Below are positions 8,061-16,687 of a DNA stretch of 64,000 nucleotides, in pieces. How positions within the stretch are numbered: position 1 is the first letter of the stretch; each line of letters starts with the position of its first letter. The stretch is from the NCBI GenBank assembly GCA_964628435.1, contig CAZVON010000002.1:1-64000 (forward strand), read 5' to 3'. The stretch is from CAZVON01 sp964628435 (GTDB lineage: Bacteria; Patescibacteriota; Microgenomatia; Levybacterales; UBA12049). The position numbers were made by a program, and so were the translations under genes. Under the pieces are notes generated by a model. That model was given only the letters and a program-made list of their open reading frames with translations, had not been told where the DNA came from and searched no databases.

Positions 8061-8812
8061 GGCCGTTCAATACCGCGCGAAAGCTCNNNNNNNNNNAGTT
8101 TGGTGAGGTAATATTGTGCATGATTCGTATCTTGGTATTCGTCAACAAGAATATACTGAAATTTATTTTGATATTTTTCTAAAATATGAAGGTTTGTTTT
8201 AAACAACTGGACGGTTTTAAGAATTAAATCATCAAAATCTAATGCGCCATTTTGTTTAAGTAATTTTTGATAGAGAGGATACACGCGTGCAACAGTATTT
8301 TGGAATACGCCTCGTGCGAAACCTTGATAATCCTGCTCGTCTATCAATTGGTTTTTAGCTTGCGAAATAACTGCAAGAAGTGAAGATGGCTTGAACTCTT
8401 TAGCTGATATGTTAAGTACTTCTAACACGTGTTTGATTGCATCAACTTGGTCTTGTTCATCATAAATAATAAAGTTTGTTGGAATACCAGCATGTTTTCC
8501 ATCGATACGTAAGATTTTTGCGCATAGTGAATGAAATGTTGCAACAGTAGGCTGCGTAGAAACCTTCTTGTATAGAGATGACTTTAAGAATGAGAGAATA
8601 CGCTGTTTCATTTCTAAAGCAGCTTTGTTGGTGAATGTAGTCAAAAGGATATTCTCTGGAGAAATACCAATATGTATAAGGTACATTGTTCTATATGTTA
8701 AAACTCTTGTTTTGCCAGATCCAGCACCAGCCAAAATAATCATTGGCCCATCAGTATTGGTAACGGCTTGTTGTTGTTCTTTATTTAAATTCTTGAGAAT
8801 AGTATCTGCCAT
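8021..8812 (-). CDS. UvrD/PcrA-family DNA helicase, N-terminal part (split by assembly gap)
   Basis: The N-terminal 240 or so residues hold the Q motif (LNKEQQQAV), Walker A (AGAGSGKTRVL), motif Ia (TFTNKAALEMKQRI) and the Walker B region ending VDEYQDTNHAQYYLTK. The frame then meets the N run and continues for 21 residues that do not look like helicase, ending at a stop at 8021. The expected continuation (CENHQKWKNICVVGD) is in another frame. The sequence just after the gap is more GC-rich than its surroundings and is probably misassembled. The real gene most likely spans 6918-8812 as one protein of about 630 residues. An extended -10 (TGG-TACAAT on the minus strand, 8842-8850) lies about 30 bases upstream. 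Confidence 0.88.
   Translation of the reverse strand: MADTILKNLNKEQQQAVTNTDGPMIILAGAGSGKTRVLTYRTMYLIHIGISPENILLTTFTNKAALEMKQRILSFLKSSLYKKVSTQPTVATFHSLCAKILRIDGKHAGIPTNFIIYDEQDQVDAIKHVLEVLNISAKEFKPSSLLAVISQAKNQLIDEQDYQGFARGVFQNTVARVYPLYQKLLKQNGALDFDDLILKTVQLFKTNLHILEKYQNKFQYILVDEYQDTNHAQYYLTKXXXXELSRGIERPCAKIIKNGKTFA
8087..8096. other. Assembly gap (10 N) inside the helicase gene
   Basis: Ten N bases interrupt the helicase reading frame between the Walker B region and motif III. The true length is unknown; the flanking frames do not join at ten bases. Confidence 0.97.
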
Positions 8813-8841
8813 AGCGTATAATTGAGTGGAGATTAAAGCTT

Positions 8842-8850
8842 ATTGTACCA
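8842..8850 (-). promoter_or_regulatory. Extended -10 promoter of the helicase gene
   Basis: TGG-TACAAT reads on the minus strand with the hexamer at 8842-8847. It would start transcription near 8835, about 23 bases before the helicase ATG at 8812. It overlaps the start region of tpiA on the other strand. Confidence 0.4.
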
Positions 8851-8851
8851 T

Positions 8852-9517
8852 ATGAAAAAAAGCTATATTATTGCGAATTGGAAGTCAAATAAAACCATTC
8901 ATCAAGCCAGTATGTGGCTTGAAGAGTTCAAAATGCAAAATTTAGGGTTGCAAATTTTTGAAAAAGAGATTATTGTATGTCCTTCATTTAGTCTTTTATC
9001 AGATATGAAATCCTATATTATAAATCATGCATTGCCGATCAAGCTTGGCGGACAAGATATTTCTCCGTTTGAACATGGTGCGTATACAGGAGCAGTGAAT
9101 GGTGAACAGATTAAAGAATTTGCAGACTACGTACTTATAGGTCACTCAGAGCGACGGAAGTACTTTCATGAGGATAGTACACTTTTGGAAAAAAAAGTAA
9201 AGCAAGCAAGACAATATTCTTTGACTCCCATTTATTGTGTCTCAGATCCACGAGAGCATATTCCAGAGGGAGTTACCATAGTAGCGTATGAGCCTATTTT
9301 TGCTATTGGTTCAGGAAAACCAGATACGCCTCAAAATGTAGAATCAGCTGCTCAAGCAATCTTTAAAAGTAATCAAGAAATAGCAGTATTATATGGTGGA
9401 AGCGTGACTGCGCAGAATGTGTCTGATTTTATTAAGATGCCTTCCATCAGTGGAGTGCTCGTAGGAAAAGCAAGTCTTAACCCCTTGGACCTAATCCAAA
9501 TTATTCACCATGCATAA
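8852..9517 (+). CDS. tpiA: Triosephosphate isomerase, short form
   Basis: Read from the ATG at 8852 the protein has 221 residues. An in-frame TTG at 8843 is possible but less likely, as family members begin close to xxxIIANWKSNKT. Active-site residues are present: Asn9 and Lys11 in ANWK, His98 in IGHSERR and Glu147 in VAYEPIFAIGSGKP. The phosphate-binding loop LYGGSV is also there. It interconverts dihydroxyacetone phosphate and glyceraldehyde 3-phosphate. Typical bacterial enzymes have about 250 residues. Here the segment between PIYCVSDPRE and the catalytic loop is about 30 residues shorter, as in archaeal enzymes. The end overlaps the next gene by 8 bases. Confidence 0.93.
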   Translation: MKKSYIIANWKSNKTIHQASMWLEEFKMQNLGLQIFEKEIIVCPSFSLLSDMKSYIINHALPIKLGGQDISPFEHGAYTGAVNGEQIKEFADYVLIGHSERRKYFHEDSTLLEKKVKQARQYSLTPIYCVSDPREHIPEGVTIVAYEPIFAIGSGKPDTPQNVESAAQAIFKSNQEIAVLYGGSVTAQNVSDFIKMPSISGVLVGKASLNPLDLIQIIHHA

Positions 9518-10583
9518 AAAGAAAATCATCATCATTATTTTGTCGGTGATAATTGGTTTCTTTATTATAAGAAACTGGACGTTTGTTCCGGTAATTTTTC
9601 AATTACTCTTTCATAAAGAAATAGAACTTAAAAAGTCAGATCACGCAATTAACATTTTATTACTTGGAATTGGAGGAGGTGCCCATGATGGACCAGACTT
9701 AACGGATACAATGATTTTTACCAGTGTTGATCAGAATACAAATTCCGTTACTATGATTTCGCTGCCACGAGATTTATGGATTCCAGAGTTAAATGGGAGA
9801 ATTAATATTGCATATGCAACTGGTGAATCAAAACAAAGAGGGGGAGGGTTAATTTTAACAAAAGCAGTTGTATCCAAAGTACTTGGTCAGCCGATTGACT
9901 ATGGAGTTGTAGTTGACTTTGATGGATTTGTAAGAGCGGTTGACATGATCGAGGGATTAGATATAAATGTTGAAGATAGCTTTGATGATTACAAATACCC
10001 AGATGAAGAGCGAAAAGAAGACTTATGTGATCATTCTTTGGATGAAGCAACGCTTTTGATTGCAACGCAATCTGCATATGAAGTTTTTCCATGTCGGTAT
10101 ACACACATTCATTTTGATAAAGGCTCACAACACATGGATGGAAGAACTTCTCTGATTTTTGTCCGATCTCGATATGCGCAAGGACCTGAAGGAACAGATT
10201 TCGCGAGAAGTCGTCGTCAACAAAAAATTGTTAAAGCATTTAAAGATAAAATCTTTTCTGTAAATACGGTATTGAATCCTTTAAAAATGGCAAATTTATA
10301 TAATGTTCTTTCTGAAAGTATTAGAACAGATATTAAAACAGAAGAGTTTGACGATTTTGTCCGACTGGCAGATAAAATGAGAAGCGCAAAAATAAGATCA
10401 ACAATACTTGATATTGAAGATAAAGATGAAGGAAAACAGGGTTTACTGATGAACCCTCCGGTTATCGATTACAATGGAGCCTGGGTACTTATTCCACGTT
10501 TAGGTAATGGGAAATATTCGGAAATTCAAGAGTTTGTTAAGTGTGTTTTAACATCAGATTCTTGTTTGATGAATAGTACATGA
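9510..10583 (+). CDS. LytR-CpsA-Psr (LCP) family cell-wall glycopolymer ligase
   Basis: The 357-residue protein has an N-terminal membrane anchor (about residues 5-21) and an extracytoplasmic LCP domain. Family signatures are NILLLGIGGG, DLTDTMIFTSVDQ, SLPRDLWIPELNGRINIAYA and, later, SLIFVRSRYAQGPEGTDFARSRRQQKIV with the arginines that hold the polyprenyl pyrophosphate head group. LCP enzymes move glycopolymers from a polyprenyl carrier onto peptidoglycan or wall proteins. It overlaps tpiA at the start and the following methyltransferase by 4 bases at the end, so all three share one transcript. It fits with the WecA-like and UbiA-like genes elsewhere in the window. Confidence 0.9.
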   Translation: MHKKKIIIIILSVIIGFFIIRNWTFVPVIFQLLFHKEIELKKSDHAINILLLGIGGGAHDGPDLTDTMIFTSVDQNTNSVTMISLPRDLWIPELNGRINIAYATGESKQRGGGLILTKAVVSKVLGQPIDYGVVVDFDGFVRAVDMIEGLDINVEDSFDDYKYPDEERKEDLCDHSLDEATLLIATQSAYEVFPCRYTHIHFDKGSQHMDGRTSLIFVRSRYAQGPEGTDFARSRRQQKIVKAFKDKIFSVNTVLNPLKMANLYNVLSESIRTDIKTEEFDDFVRLADKMRSAKIRSTILDIEDKDEGKQGLLMNPPVIDYNGAWVLIPRLGNGKYSEIQEFVKCVLTSDSCLMNST

Positions 10584-11326
10584 GTAAAGTAACTTCTCTT
10601 CTTGCGTCAGTTCAAGAAACTATCCATACACCAGAGGAACAATCATACTTCTGGACCCACGAGGTTCGTTATAAGATTATTTTGGAAAAAATACTACACA
10701 TTGGGGGTGACAAAAAGTTAACTATTCTTGATATTGGTTGTTACCCGTACCATATTGGATATGCACTAGAGTTGCTTGGACATGCTGTATATGGAATATC
10801 TTCATATCATGAAAAAATAAAAAAAAAACAGGTGTCTATTTTGAATATTGAAACAGAAGAGTTTCCTTATAGCGATAATTTTTTTGACCTAGTACTTTGT
10901 AACGAAGTTATTGAACATTTACCACAATCACCAGTGATTGTTTTTAAGCAAATTCACCGCGTTACGAAAAAAAACGGTTTTGCCATGATTACTAGTCCAA
11001 ACATAGCTCGATCTATCAACAGGGCAAAACTACTGTTTGGTAAAACAATCATGTACCCAATATCAGTGTATTTTGAAGAAGGAGGGAAAGGAAATAATAT
11101 CTATCACCGGCATAATAGAGAGTATACCCTTCTGGAGCTTGTTTCTCTTTTTCAACAGACAGGATGGCGGTTAATGGGAAAATCTCTTTTTATTAGTTAT
11201 ACTCCTTTTAGAAGAAGAGTACTTAAAGATCCTTGGTGGATTACAACTGGTAAGTTCGTCAATACCATGGTTATGATAGCAGTTCCCTCTTTGAGGGATA
11301 CATTATTTGTCCTGGGACAGAAATAG
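10580..11326 (+). CDS. Class I SAM-dependent methyltransferase
   Basis: The 248-residue protein has a Rossmann-type methyltransferase core with motif I ILDIGCYPYHIGYALELLG, and FFDLVLCNEVIEHLPQSPVIVFKQIHRVTKKNG (split family landmark covering motifs II and III). It resembles UbiE/Methyltransf_11 proteins that act on small molecules, lipids or sugars. The C-terminal half contains YHRHNREYTLLELVSLFQQTGW, a segment often seen in methyltransferases of polysaccharide clusters. It overlaps the LCP gene by 4 bases, so a role in wall glycopolymer modification is plausible but unproven. The gene converges on the next one with a single base between stops. Confidence 0.78.
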   Translation: MSKVTSLLASVQETIHTPEEQSYFWTHEVRYKIILEKILHIGGDKKLTILDIGCYPYHIGYALELLGHAVYGISSYHEKIKKKQVSILNIETEEFPYSDNFFDLVLCNEVIEHLPQSPVIVFKQIHRVTKKNGFAMITSPNIARSINRAKLLFGKTIMYPISVYFEEGGKGNNIYHRHNREYTLLELVSLFQQTGWRLMGKSLFISYTPFRRRVLKDPWWITTGKFVNTMVMIAVPSLRDTLFVLGQK

Positions 11327-11327
11327 A

Positions 11328-13559
11328 CTAGTTTCGCATGCTGTAAATACGGGTAGTGTCATGTTCAAAAAGAACGTAGCCTAGTTGCTGAAATTTTTCT
11401 TCATATAACAGTTCATATTTTTGCCGTTCTAAATCACCAACAAAAACCAGCGAAATATTATATGAATCTATTAATTGTTGTGCTGTTTTTATATCTGTTG
11501 TTTCGTAGAGTGTCTCAACATCAGCTATTCGAGGAGCTGGTATATCATAGGTTCCTCTCCATAACCATTCATGGACTGTCCATCCCAAGACGGTAGGAAG
11601 TCCAGTAAATGCTGAAACTCGTGCGTAATCAGTATAAGAATCACCTTGCGCTTCTAAGATTACTGGTTGACCTGAGACATTTTTGTTTAACCATCGGATT
11701 GCTTCATAGTCGTTGGGATATAATCTTTGAAGAAATCTCATGCCATCAAGTGATTGTGGAGATTGTAGATTACCATAATAGGATGTGATGGCAAAATACG
11801 GGTAGATAAAAACAATCGTTAATAAGCTAATAGATACAAAAAGGAATATAACTTTAAACAACACATTTTTAGCAAAGCCTTTCCATTTAATAAATGGTTT
11901 GAGGCGAAAGAAAATATAAGAAGAAACAATAGATAAAAGAATAAATGCTTGATAGCCTAACTTAAACATGGTATTTGCGCGATAATGACTTGGGTAAATG
12001 TCTTTAAAATATATAAATTCCGGAAGAATGATCAAGATAGTAGAAAGAATGATAAGAAGCAGAATGAAACCATCAGTATTATAAAATTTCTTTACTTTTC
12101 TTAAAATAATAAAAAAAGAAACAACCCAAAAGTAGAAAAATCCATAGAGAAGAAATATCTGCCACAATGGTGATTTTTGACAATGATTTTCTTCAAAAAG
12201 GAATGGCCCTATTTTACCAATTTTGGTTAAAAAGTCAGGGGAACAGAGAATACCAATACCTGAGACAAATGGTTTGAAATAGAGGGAAAATGGAAGCGAG
12301 AAAAGAATAAACCCAAGAATCAATAATCCCACAAAGAAAAGTATAATAGTAAAGTGGTGTTTGGTTTCAAGAAAAAGTTTTCTAACAGATTGTTTATATC
12401 CTTTTGGCTTTTCAAAAAAGAAATTCCAATTAATGGTAGCGGCAAAAATGTAAAAAGAGGTAAGCATAATATAAATTGCTCCATCCCATGCATTCGTCAT
12501 ATACGCACATGCAATAAGTAGTGCAAAAAGAATGATTTTTTTTCCGTCAACTCCTGATTTCATTTTGAGTAACTCATGAAGTATCAGTGCAGTAATTGTG
12601 AGGACGAGAGGAATACTTAAGACATGCCCGTGGAGGTCAGATACAACAAATGAGTAAATCGGAAATTCATGAATTGTATTATGGATAAAGCGTGTGGCAT
12701 TGGGATACCAATAGGAATTAGGAAAAGACAAAGGTAACAGCGGAAGTTGCCAAAAAGGAACGGGGTTTTCGTTTGGGTAGGCTTTGAAAAGTGTATACAT
12801 GGTATGTAGATTTCCTCCCACAGTTATTAAACATGCAGAAAAAAAACCAGCAAAGAGAGAGAATGGTAACTGCAAAGGACGTTTAAAAAAATGTTTCTCT
12901 TGGGAAAGATGTTGAACTAAATTAAATCCAATTGAGAACGCTTGGTTAAAACAAAAAGCAAAAATTGTTGCAATCATTAGATTGTAGCCAACGGGAGAAG
13001 GAATATGAGAGAGTTTAATAAGGACCGCAGCGTAAAGATGTCCAAAATAATAATAGTTAATTGAAAAGGGAGTAAACCACATATCTGCTGGAGGGAAGTA
13101 GGTGCTTCGAAGAATCGTGTTGATAAATCCAAAGTCCATGAATTTCTCAAGTCCTTGAATATCTGGCTGAAAGGATCGAATATACGTCCAAAAAAAGAGT
13201 GCTACTAAAAAAATTACTTCCTCAAGAATAAATATTCGCCAACGTAAAAAGCATGATGCGATGAACGATTTTTTAACTAAAATTACTTTGTCGTAAATAG
13301 AAAAATATGGAATAAGTGAACATACGGCCAAAAAAATTGTTGATAAAATAATGCTTGATTGGGTAAACGGAATAATATGAATGATTCCTGCAAAGAAAAC
13401 AAAGTAACTAACGGCTATAATTGCGAATAGTTTGGAGAAGATAAAGCCTTTATCATAGAACTGAGAAAAAACAACCGTTGTAAAAGGAAGAAAAAGTAAA
13501 CCTAAAATACCAAGAGTACCCCACCATTGAAAAACGAAAAATATATCTTGCAAATTCAT
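11328..13559 (-). CDS. Large polytopic membrane protein of the DUF2298 (YYY) family, GT-C-like
   Basis: The 743-residue protein has about 14-16 predicted membrane segments. The first extracytoplasmic loop includes FPPADMWFTPFSINYYYFGHLYAA, whose YYYFGH matches the tyrosine-rich signature that names the Chlor_Arch_YYY family. The C-terminus has a soluble domain with EAIRWLNKNVSGQPVILEAQGDSYTDYARVSAFTGLPTVLGWTVHEWLWRG; such tails occur in GT-C glycosyltransferases. The family is uncharacterised but is thought to glycosylate extracytoplasmic targets. Its start overlaps the HAD gene stop by 4 bases and it ends the minus-strand envelope cluster. Confidence 0.78.
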   Translation of the reverse strand: MNLQDIFFVFQWWGTLGILGLLFLPFTTVVFSQFYDKGFIFSKLFAIIAVSYFVFFAGIIHIIPFTQSSIILSTIFLAVCSLIPYFSIYDKVILVKKSFIASCFLRWRIFILEEVIFLVALFFWTYIRSFQPDIQGLEKFMDFGFINTILRSTYFPPADMWFTPFSINYYYFGHLYAAVLIKLSHIPSPVGYNLMIATIFAFCFNQAFSIGFNLVQHLSQEKHFFKRPLQLPFSLFAGFFSACLITVGGNLHTMYTLFKAYPNENPVPFWQLPLLPLSFPNSYWYPNATRFIHNTIHEFPIYSFVVSDLHGHVLSIPLVLTITALILHELLKMKSGVDGKKIILFALLIACAYMTNAWDGAIYIMLTSFYIFAATINWNFFFEKPKGYKQSVRKLFLETKHHFTIILFFVGLLILGFILFSLPFSLYFKPFVSGIGILCSPDFLTKIGKIGPFLFEENHCQKSPLWQIFLLYGFFYFWVVSFFIILRKVKKFYNTDGFILLLIILSTILIILPEFIYFKDIYPSHYRANTMFKLGYQAFILLSIVSSYIFFRLKPFIKWKGFAKNVLFKVIFLFVSISLLTIVFIYPYFAITSYYGNLQSPQSLDGMRFLQRLYPNDYEAIRWLNKNVSGQPVILEAQGDSYTDYARVSAFTGLPTVLGWTVHEWLWRGTYDIPAPRIADVETLYETTDIKTAQQLIDSYNISLVFVGDLERQKYELLYEEKFQQLGYVLFEHDTTRIYSMRN

Positions 13560-14101
13560 ATGTTTTTTAAAATATCAGCGATATGGGTAACTGCAAATAC
13601 ATTTTTTTTTATTTGCTTATTTTTTATTGGATTGAGCCAAAAAAACAATGTTTTGTTGTTCGCTTTTGCTAGAAAAAGGAGGAGCGCAAGATCATCATCA
13701 ATATACCTATCGATTTTCAATTGTTGGATAATTTCGTTTTTAAAAAGATGAGGTTGTTTATTCTCATAGTTAAAAAACAACTGTTTAAACAAGCTATCAA
13801 ATTTATATTTTTTTACCAGTGATTCAGTTTTGTTTTTTAAGAATCCAAATCTGCTTGAAATTAAATAATATTGATGGTGTTTCTCTTGGGCGAGAGATTG
13901 CATAAAAAAAAGATTTTTTTTAATGGGTGGCCGAAACAGGGAATAATGCGTTAAGCTTCTTACTAATTGTTCGGGTTTTGAAGGAATTCGGTATAAAAGA
14001 ACTCCATTTGATTTTTTTTTATAAAGCCGATCAATAATAAAAGATGGGATAAAAGGTGGATAGTCAATAAACACTTTATCAAGGTCAAAGCCGATTTTCA
14101 T
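13556..14101 (-). CDS. HAD-superfamily-like small protein
   Basis: The 181-residue protein begins KIGFDLDKVFIDYPPF, a strand followed by the DxD of the HAD fold, though the usual DxDGT/V is replaced by DLDKVF. A later segment, KIDRYIDDDLALLLFLAKAN, resembles HAD motif IV (paired acidic residues binding magnesium), and YYLISSRFGFLKNKTE resembles motif II with its Ser. The set suggests a phosphatase or nucleotidase-like fold, possibly active. The substrate is unknown. It sits between an SDR epimerase and the YYY membrane protein in the same operon, so a sugar-phosphate role is an inference from context. Confidence 0.6.
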   Translation of the reverse strand: MKIGFDLDKVFIDYPPFIPSFIIDRLYKKKSNGVLLYRIPSKPEQLVRSLTHYSLFRPPIKKNLFFMQSLAQEKHHQYYLISSRFGFLKNKTESLVKKYKFDSLFKQLFFNYENKQPHLFKNEIIQQLKIDRYIDDDLALLLFLAKANNKTLFFWLNPIKNKQIKKNVFAVTHIADILKNI

Positions 14102-14108
14102 AACAATG

Positions 14109-15146
14109 CTAAAAACGAGTTACTAAATTTAGAAGTTTAAAATTCCATCCCACGCGATGTGTTTTTCCAGTTGCATGCAGAATGAATTGACGGTTCTTTT
14201 CATACCACTGGTAACTTTCAAATAGTAATTGTTGATTGGAGACTGTTGGATGCCAATCAAGTAGTTTTTCTGCTTTTCTGATAGATACATACGAGGGAAC
14301 TGGCATTGTTTTATAATGCCACGCAGAAAGTGGAGAAAGATTCAGTTTTTCAAGAATAGATAGCGCATATTGCGATGGAGTCGTTGGAAGTGAGGTGATG
14401 ACTGATTTTGACCCTGCATGTTTAATAACATATCCCAAATCTTTTCTCCAGCTCTTAAATTGTTTTGCGCCAATATTAAAAGTTTCTCCATGGATGGTGG
14501 TAGTCATCGTTTTAAGAATAGCATTATTTAAGTCGTGCACATCAAGTAATTGATAGAGGTTAGTACCGTTGCCAAGAATATAAATTCTTCTATTGTTATA
14601 AATTGCTTCAAACCAGAGTTCAAAAACTCCTAAGCGTTCAGGCCCTAAGAATGTTTTAGGGCGTAAAATGTTTACTTCAAGTCCTTTTGTGTCATACAAT
14701 AGACACAATTTTTCTCCTTCAACCTTTGATTGCCCATAATATCCAATTGGATCAAGAGGACTTTCTTCGGTTTCTGGTAAATGTTTTGGTACTCCATAAA
14801 CTGCAGTTGTTGAAATAAACACGAGACGTTTTACTTTATTTTTGAGTGACACATCTAGAACTTGTTTGGTACCGTTAACATTGACACTAAAAATAACGTC
14901 TTTTTTTCGTTGAATAGGAAGGGCTGCTGCTGCATGGATGAGGTACTGTTTGTTTTTAATTACTTTTTCGAGTGTTTTCTTATCTCGAATATCTCCTTGA
15001 ACGTAGATAACTTTTCCAATGAGATCTTTTGCCTCAAGTGGCGCAATATCATAAAGAGTTACATGATAACGTTCTTGAATCAGTTTTCTGGCTAAGTGAC
15101 AACCCAAAAAACCTACGCCACCAGTAATAAGAACCTGTTGTAACAT
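14109..15146 (-). CDS. Extended SDR NAD-dependent nucleotide-sugar epimerase/dehydratase
   Basis: The protein has an N-terminal NAD-binding Rossmann fold (LITGGVGFLGCHLARKL, a GxxGxxG motif) and the SDR active-site pair YYGQSKVEGEK (YxxxK), with a preceding serine in FISTTAVYG. This layout fits enzymes that epimerise or dehydrate nucleotide-sugars, or reduce related lipid substrates. I chose the ATG at 15146 (345 residues). An upstream ATG at 15155 lies inside the predicted -10 hexamer and could not be transcribed. It opens an operon with the HAD and YYY genes. The exact substrate cannot be read from the sequence. Confidence 0.82.
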   Translation of the reverse strand: MLQQVLITGGVGFLGCHLARKLIQERYHVTLYDIAPLEAKDLIGKVIYVQGDIRDKKTLEKVIKNKQYLIHAAAALPIQRKKDVIFSVNVNGTKQVLDVSLKNKVKRLVFISTTAVYGVPKHLPETEESPLDPIGYYGQSKVEGEKLCLLYDTKGLEVNILRPKTFLGPERLGVFELWFEAIYNNRRIYILGNGTNLYQLLDVHDLNNAILKTMTTTIHGETFNIGAKQFKSWRKDLGYVIKHAGSKSVITSLPTTPSQYALSILEKLNLSPLSAWHYKTMPVPSYVSIRKAEKLLDWHPTVSNQQLLFESYQWYEKNRQFILHATGKTHRVGWNFKLLNLVTRF

Positions 15147-15153
15147 AAAAACC

Positions 15154-15182
15154 ATTGTAACATCTCGTTTTTATAATGCCAA
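15154..15182 (-). promoter_or_regulatory. Promoter of the SDR epimerase gene, leaderless
   Basis: On the minus strand TTGGCA (15177-15182), 17 bases, then TACAAT (15154-15159) preceded by TGT. The hexamer ends 7 bases before the ATG at 15146. The match is strong and it decides the start codon of the gene. Confidence 0.65.
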
Positions 15183-15196
15183 GAGAAATGTGATAT

Positions 15197-16687
15197 TTAT
15201 TTTATCTTTTGCAGTTGGAGAGTATAGTAATATATGATGTACAGAAAGCGAGACGGATAATATCTACCAAGCATATTGTTTTTTTCTTCGCCAAGATCTT
15301 TGGCATAGATAATATCAGAGTTAAGTTGTGGATTGTTTCGCCAGAACACCGAGCCATAACACCACCAGTTGCCAGAACAATCTTTTACAAATATCACCGC
15401 ATTATGAATATTTTGTTTTTCTATTTTTTTAGAAATACGAGAATCGGTAAAATTAAATCCTTTAAGTTTTATGAGAGATAACGGAGAAAAAAAATCCGGA
15501 TCCTTAGTTGGGATAAGAGAGAATAATTGTCCGAAAGAAAAAGCAGCAAGTGTGAAAAACAGACAAAGAGTCAGTTTCGAATAATAAGAGTAAAGAATAG
15601 AAAAACTGCGTGCAGTTAGCAGAAATACAAATGGAGTAATCTCGTACCAAAAACGAGGGCCGTACATGATAAAAGTTCCATTGTAAAAAAAATAAACCAA
15701 AGGAAGAGTAAATAGTGCGACACAAAAAACAATATCCCAGCGATTATACCTTTTAAAAACAAAAGGAATAATTAATAACCCAAAAGTAATAATAAATGGC
15801 CAATTATAAAGCATCGGGATAAAATTTTTAAAAAGAATATGCGTGTTTTTAAAACGAGTCTGAAGTGTCTGTTCAAAAGAAGAGTCATCGACTGAAAATA
15901 ATTGGTGGTTTACGAGGTAATATTGAGAAGAGAATAAGCTTCCAGTTATTAAGAAATTATACAAAAGCCACAGTAGAAACATAACAAAAAAACCAATGCT
16001 ATACCAAACAAGCGTGTTTTTACAGGCAGATTTTTTCAAGAGAATAATTACAAAAAAAATTCCTGCAATAAAAGGTATAGCCGTGAGTGGACGAGTATTA
16101 AAAAGTAAGCCGATAGATATTCCAGATATCAATGGAAAAATAGAATTGTTGTTTTTCTGATGTTTCACAATGGTATAGACTGATAATAGAAGATAAAGTG
16201 AGGCGGTATTATGGCTCATAAATGAGGAAGCGTTTTCAAGGAAAAAGGGTGATAGGAGTGGGAGTATAGCAATAAATATTGCAGCCCGGTTATTAAAAAC
16301 CTCTTTTGCAATAAGAAACAGTAATAAAACTACAAACATGCCAACAAGCGGAGGAATCATATGAGGAAGCCCCAGTAGGGCTCCAATGGCAAGAAGTACA
16401 GGATGGCCAAAGGGATACTGAAATAACCAACTTCCTTTTGAAATATCTAAAATTCCTGGAAAAAAATCAAAGTGCTGTGGAGAAACTGGAATAGCAGAAA
16501 TCACCTGTCCTTGCGCAAACAATTTCGCCATAAAAAGATATGCAACAGAATCTGGAACATGAGGAATTCCTTCTAAATAATATAGGTTGATACCCAAAAG
16601 GGATAAAAAAACTCCTAATAAGTAGAAAAACAATATACCCTTAGATACCTGACTTTTTTTTAAATATGAGTACTTTAGGGTGATCAT
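15197..16687 (-). CDS. Polytopic GT39-like (GT-C) glycosyltransferase
   Basis: The protein has about ten membrane segments and an early extracytoplasmic loop, LEGIPHVPDSVAYLFMAKLFAQG, with the single acidic residue seen in many divergent GT-C enzymes. Another landmark is LFNTRPLTAIPFIAG. An upstream in-frame ATG at 16771 would overlap the preceding gene by 131 bases. I prefer the ATG at 16687, which puts a short basic segment ahead of the first helix and overlaps by 47. It ends a chain of three GT-C genes. Donor and acceptor are unknown; polyprenyl-phosphate-sugar use is the family norm. Confidence 0.7.
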   Translation of the reverse strand: MITLKYSYLKKSQVSKGILFFYLLGVFLSLLGINLYYLEGIPHVPDSVAYLFMAKLFAQGQVISAIPVSPQHFDFFPGILDISKGSWLFQYPFGHPVLLAIGALLGLPHMIPPLVGMFVVLLLFLIAKEVFNNRAAIFIAILPLLSPFFLENASSFMSHNTASLYLLLSVYTIVKHQKNNNSIFPLISGISIGLLFNTRPLTAIPFIAGIFFVIILLKKSACKNTLVWYSIGFFVMFLLWLLYNFLITGSLFSSQYYLVNHQLFSVDDSSFEQTLQTRFKNTHILFKNFIPMLYNWPFIITFGLLIIPFVFKRYNRWDIVFCVALFTLPLVYFFYNGTFIMYGPRFWYEITPFVFLLTARSFSILYSYYSKLTLCLFFTLAAFSFGQLFSLIPTKDPDFFSPLSLIKLKGFNFTDSRISKKIEKQNIHNAVIFVKDCSGNWWCYGSVFWRNNPQLNSDIIYAKDLGEEKNNMLGRYYPSRFLYIIYYYTLQLQKIK

